A program made the translations under genes and the position numbers. Below the pieces are notes generated by a model. That model searched no databases and was not told where the DNA came from. It worked only from the letters and a program-made list of their open reading frames with translations. DNA of 64,000 nucleotides from Adenanthera pavonina (Eukaryota > Streptophyta > Magnoliopsida > Fabales > Fabaceae), in assembly GCA_026686845.1 (NCBI GenBank), contig JAIVEN010000011.1:22120501-22184500 (forward strand), written 5' to 3'. This document shows, piece by piece, positions 58,491 to 64,000 of the stretch. The number at the start of each line of letters is the position of its first letter. Positions within the stretch are counted from its first letter, which is position 1.

Positions 58491-59580
58491 ACCTGTATTT
58501 AATCATCCCATGTGAATTAGCAATCTTTGATCCCTCGACATAACTTTGCCAATTTTTGTAGCACCACATGTACCACCTAATGAATATTTGGGAGCATTAA
58601 CTCACTGAACTAAAGTTACAAATAAGAAAAGCCCTTTTCAAGTGTTAATACATAATCCTACCAAGAAGAAATATGTCACCAACTAACTATCAATAACATG
58701 TGTAACTATCAATGGCATTAAACACAATCTTGTATTGACATTGCTTCAACTTCTAGTATGTGTAAGTTTAATTGACTTGTATTTAATTATTACACTTCAC
58801 TTGCAATCATTCCTTTCTTGAATTAACTTTCTCCATTTTTACAACAAATAATGTGCCACTTAAAGAAAATTTTGAAATAGTCACTAAAAGAACTAAACTT
58901 ACAAATAGCAAAAGGTTCAAGAAACTGTGTTCAATGCCATTTGAAAAAAATTATGTGAGCAGTTTATCAAATCATGTGTAGCATATAATACAAGATATCA
59001 CAAACACGTGGTAGAATTCAAAGCAAACTTTTAGCACTGTTAGTATGTATGAAGATTTTTCTTATAGGTTTATGTAAACTTTAAGTCAAATGTTACATAA
59101 TCAATACTAATGCCTACTTATTTCTCTTTTCTCCTTCCATCCTTTCAGCCAAAGGACAAAGTGTTGATCCTATAAACTCAAATTGAATAGATTATACTTT
59201 ACGTCAAGGTAGTAATAATACTGTAGCTATACACTATTGATAACATATATTCTTTGCAACCACTAAATATATTTGAGAGAGAGAGAGGGATAAGGGATAG
59301 TCATATCATTTCAATTGTGAATTTTCTTACAGAGCAAACTGCTGAGGAGGGTCAAAACAATGAACAAATTGATGAATATAATAGTAACCTTGATGTGGAT
59401 AACATTTGTAAGTCAACTTCAAAATAATAACAATAATAACACTATCTCATAATTCAAACGTTAGCTAAAACGTTTTTGGCTATAATATGGCTTATTGTTA
59501 TTCCTTCTCCAAAGATCATTTGAATTTGGGTGATGCCAATTATATTTGAGAGAGAGGGGAAAAGGATAGTGGTATCATTT
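58491..59580. other. Unassigned 1.1-kb interval with exon-like pieces
   Basis: It is not recognisable as any transposon in the window. It holds a diverged internal duplication (about 58490-58640 and 58785-58930) and a second duplicated motif (TTTGAGAGAGAG...GGATAGT near 59270 and 59550). Two segments are bounded by good plant splice signals: 59149-59208 (TTTCAG before, GTAGTA after) and 59333-59407 (TTCTTACAG before, GTAAGT after; 75 nt, open in one phase as QTAEEGQNNEQIDEY and so on). It may be a remnant of a gene or of a gene-carrying transposon. Confidence 0.35.
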
Positions 59581-62500
59581 TGATAACCTTGAATTTTTAC
59601 TATTTTTATTTCCCTTATTAAAGCATTTTTAGCATGGAATTTTGGCTGATTTTGTCTGTTTTAGATTATATTTATGTAATTAGCCTTAATTTTGAATAAA
59701 TTAGAATTTTGAGATAATTTGTGAAAATTAAGATTTAATTATGATTACTCTTATCTTTCAATTATTTAAGGATTTAATTCTTTCTATTTTATTTTATTTA
59801 ATAATTCTCAAAGTAATTGTGGGTTATTGGTGGCTTAATTGTGATTAAAGAAAGGATTTAGAGTTGACCCATCTAGGGCAAAGTTGTCATAGAGCCTTGA
59901 GAAATTTATTTCTTAGAGTTTTTATTTCCTTTATTTGCATTATTTGGGTTGATAAATTTTCTCCAAATTGAACTTAAATTTCATCTCATAATTGATTTAA
60001 TTTTCTTAAACTAAAATTTAATTTGATCTACGCTACATTTTATTTAATTTGGAATATAATCTGTTTGATATAACAATTTTTTTGTAGGTCAAGGTCCATG
60101 AAAATTGCAATGTTTGAAAAGGCATTTCTATTTTCTCAATTTTTTCATTTATCCTTATTTTTATTTGTCCATTTAGCTCCAGCTCCTTTTTAATTTGTCC
60201 ACATCACCCTTTCCCTTAAATAAAGAAATAGAAAAAAAAAAGAGAAAGCCCTCGCTCCTTTTTGTTATCTTTAGACTCCCTCATTCTCATTGAGCGAGTT
60301 GCCACACTCTTTCATATTAAAAAAAGAAAAAACAAAAGCTCTCAATTGCCTCCCATTTTTGCACACAAACCTTTCTCATATCTCTTGTCTCTCAACTTCT
60401 TCCATCTAGTAATACCTTACTATTAAACCATGTTTCCCATATATTGGACCTCACTTAAGTCCATTTAATCATGTTTAGAAGTTTGAATCATATGAGAGAC
60501 CAAAATTAAAAAAAAATTAAAACTTTTGCTTACTATTCATTTGGTCATTCCATTTTCTAAGCTGAATTTTAAAAATTCATAACTAAATTTAGAAAAATCA
60601 TATGAGGTGATTCAAGTTTCTAAAATAGCTTAAAACATTCTCTACATGGGAAAAATATGAAATAGGAATTTAATTGTGTCAATTGATATAGTATTAATCA
60701 CGAAAATTACTGGTTAAATGATCATTTTGTATCTTCCCAGGAATTGGCCTTATAGTTCTCATTTTACACTGAGCAAAATCATACATTCTTTATGTCATTG
60801 GAAAGTTCTATATGTCTAATTTACAACCATATTTTTCTTATACATTTATTTAACTTATGCAAGGCATGACATCAACTTAAATTATTAAGGGTCAGAACAT
60901 TCGTTTTATTAAAATAATTTTAGGAAAACATGCATAACTCTTATTATATAGCTTTAATTATCTTCAAATCAGTGGTATATTAAACTACCTTTTCACAAAT
61001 ATAAACAACTAAATTTTTAAAACTCTACTTGATTTTATACTACTTTTAAAATAAAACAATATCTACGGTATAAAGCATAGTTTTCCACACCTTGTCTAGT
61101 TTTAACTTTCAAATTTAAAAATACATTATAAATCATATATATACCTAATTTAGGTATTCTTTTACTTGTTGAAAAGCTCATTCTATCTACTTTCAAAGCA
61201 CTTAGCCATTTTATCTTGTTTCGTCCAAACAATAGTTGGACGACCAACTAATGCTCAAATTGGACAATCTAATGCATTTCTTTGCAAAACAATACACATA
61301 ACATGTTTACACGCTTATATCTTGTTCAAAATGTGTTCCAAACACCTCAACATACTTAGAGGCACATAATTATAGTAATGCAAAGCCTCATGAAGTCTCA
61401 TACAACTTTACATAAAATAGCAAAGAGACATAGATTAATAACAATCTAATCATTGAAATTTTTCTCTTTGCTTCTTGCCTCCGTTGGATACTTGGAATAT
61501 CTTGAACCTAGCATTTAAGATACTTGAGGAGGTGAGATTGAGATAATCTCAATAGCAAGTCACATTTTATGCAATTATGTCAATCATTTCATAAAACTCA
61601 CATTTAATCACATATAAATGCATTAATCATAAAAATTCCATATTAGTCATAAAAAGTTCGACAGCATAATAGCTTAGAAAATTGACATTTTGAGAAACAA
61701 AACCCCTCAATTTACAACCAAAACCAGTTAAGGAAAATAGATGACAATATGACAACATTATTCCATCATAGAAATTCAATGAAAGAACATTAATGCAAAT
61801 AATTTAATTTAACTACCTTTGATGATATCCCTTGGCTTTCTTCTTGAAACTGAAGCTTCCTCTAGCTTTCTTAAGCTTTCCCAAGTCCTAAAACATCATC
61901 ATCCATTTGATTAAGCCACTGATTTTATTGCATATGCATATAGTTCTCATTAACCTAAAAACCCTTAAAACTCAAATTGTTTATCTTAACTTGAATCATG
62001 AAAACTATACTCATCTTCAAGGTTTTTCAACATGGGGAATCCATTTTTGGAGTCAAATTAATGAAATTCCCACTCTAAGAATCACTTTTGGTCTGACTAA
62101 AAATCGCCATAAAGGAGGAAAAATGAGTTTTCCTCAAAACTTGCTCTAATCATACCAAACTTGATTCCTTTCACAAAAACTCATGCTTTCCTGCCATTTT
62201 ATGGTTTAAAAACATCATCCCTCCCTTAAACAAGCTTTAGCAAAAACTTAATAGAGATTGAGGAAGAAGAAATCTCATGAAAACTATTCCACAACACTTA
62301 GAAATTAAGCTATACCGCTTGGGAATTACAAATAGATCACTTATCGATTTTCTTGAAATTTTTCTTCCCATTTTCTTCTATTTTTCTTCTCCCACACACT
62401 GGCTACCTCCTCCTCTCAATTTTGCAAAACTTCCTCTCTCTTTCTTCATGTGTGAGTTTGGCCAAAATGGGTGGAGGGGGTATTTATAGCATGTTAACCA

Positions 62501-64000
62501 TGGTTTGCTTACTTGGGTTAGTCATTTTTCCACCTTAAGTCAAATTAACTTTAGTTAAACTCTACTTAACCATTAAGCATCCATTTTAGTCACATGTTGT
62601 AGCTTAGGTGGCACCAATTGAGGGATAATTATCTCTAAAATACTACATATTTTTCCTAGTCCAGTAATGTCATGTGTTGGTTACTTTATAATTGGATAAG
62701 TAAATTACTTTTTGTAGTATTAAATCACTTTATGAGTACATGATTAAAGTAAACTTGTATATGTGATTACTTTATTATACTATCTCTTAAAAGCTCTGTT
62801 TGTGGTATGCAACCACTTTTCTATCTGTCTTTTTGCTTCTTGCAGAGTTAAAAGTAACTTTTCCAGTATAAAGTTACTTTTTAATGTTCGATATAGATTA
62901 TTTCTTTATACTTAATCAATTAACCTTAGTACTATATACTATTAGGTTCATCTTGTCGCGAGCTTCATTTTAATAATAATTTTATATATTTAAAAAATTA
63001 CCCCTAACCCAGGGCAAAATTATCATTTTTAGGGACTACCTTGAAAGGAATTTTATTTCTTGAGATCAAAATATAATTTTCTCCATTTTATCTAACCTGA
63101 AAAAATGACATCTTTGCCTTTTTTCACACATAATGGTGTCTCTCCGTTTTCTCAAATTCTATATACATTTCTACTATCTTAACATTTAGGGATGTTACAC
63201 ACCATCTCCACCATTTCCTCTTAATCTCTAGTAAGTTTCAGTCTTCATCCTTCCATTCCTTCACAACAACTATCAGTAACCTCTCTTTCTTTCTCACTAT
63301 CTTTCTCATCTCTCTTCCACCTTCACCATTTTTCTCTCATTCTCTTCTAGTTTCTAGTGGCACTCCTCCATTTCCACACTATCCTCAACCTTCCCTCCAC
63401 CTTCTCCATCTTGCTTTCACCCATTTCGAGTTACTCTTCCACCTAGCTTACTGGTTGTGGGATGTAAATCATGGAAGACAATGACTAGCTTGGATTCATG
63501 GGTGTTGCTATAAGTTCCATCTTCATGGAGCTCATGGGTTATCATTCCTGTCACTTCCCTTTCATGGCGGAACCTTCCTTGACTTCTCTTGACGTGCTTT
63601 TTGTTCAAATGTAAGGCTAGGGTTGCTTGAGTGTTTCATTTATGGATCAAGACATAAAGCTTGGGTTCTTGAGCTTGGATGGACTTCAAGTATAATGGGG
63701 ATGTTCCTACTTAATTTTCAAAATTTTTGTTGATTCTAACCTAGGTTTTAGAGTTGGAATTGATGAGATTTTGTGTTAATATTGATGTATAGAGATTGGA
63801 TTTGACTCGATTGAGTTGTATACATGATTTTGGATTATTTATGTTAATTTGAGCTTGGTTTTATGTTATGCCCTGATCTAGAAGATTGAGTATTTTGCTC
63901 AAATTGGTATTACCTTGATTAATTCATTGATTTATGATCCAATCTAGTTAATGCCAAGTGTAATCATGCTTAATTAGGGAATTAATTGTCTAATTTAGTT
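59581..64000 (+). repeat. L: Athila-like LTR, split by K, continuing off window
   Basis: It starts TGATAACCTTGAATTTT and aligns with the first 900 bp of the E1 LTR (AGTCATTTATGG-type stretches, CTCCAAATTGAACTT near 59962 against 42300). It resumes after K at about 63202 and runs past the window end. The downstream part resembles 43150-43350. No gene is seen. Confidence 0.6.
60408..63199 (-). repeat. K: second copy of the H-type LTR
   Basis: On the minus strand it begins TGTAACATCCC (63189-63199). The segments 60430-61250 and 25246-26040 share phrases such as CTTTATGTCATTGGAAAG, and 63100-63199 matches 40010-40110 and 40561-40572. A possible target duplication CCATCT lies at 60402-60407 and 63202-63207, but the exact ends are uncertain. 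No coding sequence is seen. Confidence 0.65.

Noticed and set aside
60402..63207. CCATCT as a firm target duplication of K
   Set aside because: It is 6 bp, leaves two extra bases at one end, and K does not start with clean TG/CA ends there. It is kept only as a possibility.

Overview
The window is nuclear DNA of a flowering plant. It is AT-rich, has no intact host gene that I can recognise, and is built almost entirely of LTR retrotransposons inserted into one another. The mix (Sirevirus-type Ty1/copia with an extra third ORF, Athila-type Ty3/gypsy, gag-only gypsy derivatives, long Tekay/Del-like LTRs and a small hAT element) together with the low GC suggests pericentromeric or other heterochromatin, more likely of a eudicot. 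The species cannot be named from this sequence.

Layout from left to right. (1) 1-11771: Sirevirus copy A, missing about 426 bp of its 5' LTR off the left edge. It sits inside the 5' LTR of (2) Sirevirus copy B, whose visible part is 11772-22054. B sits inside the gag of (3) F, a gag-only gypsy derivative (22055-25115). F lies in the internal region of (4) E1, an Athila-like element (25116-25217 and 40573-44511, + strand). That makes four levels: E1 > F > B > A. (5) E1 also carries H, a 3.3-kb solo LTR on the minus strand (25218-40572, TSD TTTTG), and H is split by (6) Sirevirus copy C, a complete 12-kb element (26054-38081, TSD GGATA). (7) 44512-44695 is a stray gypsy gag scrap. (8) 44696-58490 is Athila-type element E2 on the minus strand (integrase scrap, RNase H, RT, protease, gag, tRNA-Asp primer site, truncated 5' LTR). 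E2 is interrupted by a 596-bp hAT element (47106-47701, TSD CCAATCAC), by Sirevirus solo LTR D (49941-51801, TSD GTGCT), and within its LTR by G, a complete gag-only gypsy derivative (53396-58391, minus). (9) 58491-59580 is unassigned and has two exon-like pieces. (10) 59581-64000 is another Athila-like LTR (L), split by K, a second copy of the H-type LTR (60408-63199, minus).

The three Sireviruses share one plan: LTR (U3 full of TTCGAA palindromes and CAGACGAA octamers, AACGG cluster, TATA box), tRNA-iMet primer site, gag (599 codons, two CCHC knuckles), pol in the -1 frame (protease, integrase, RT, RNase H), a 1-kb spacer, a large third ORF, several polypurine tracts, LTR. C is nearly intact (four in-frame stops). 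A has more lesions, and B is heavily decayed. Most premature stops are Gln or Trp codons changed by C-to-T or G-to-A, as expected of methylated, silenced repeats.

The observations most worth following up are the motif grammar of the Sirevirus LTR and its reappearance upstream of ORF3; a perfect mitosis-specific-activator match upstream of the TATA box; conserved intron-like signals at the pol/ORF3 boundary; and two independent gag-only gypsy elements in which RT and integrase are replaced by a long Ser/Phe/His-rich reading frame.
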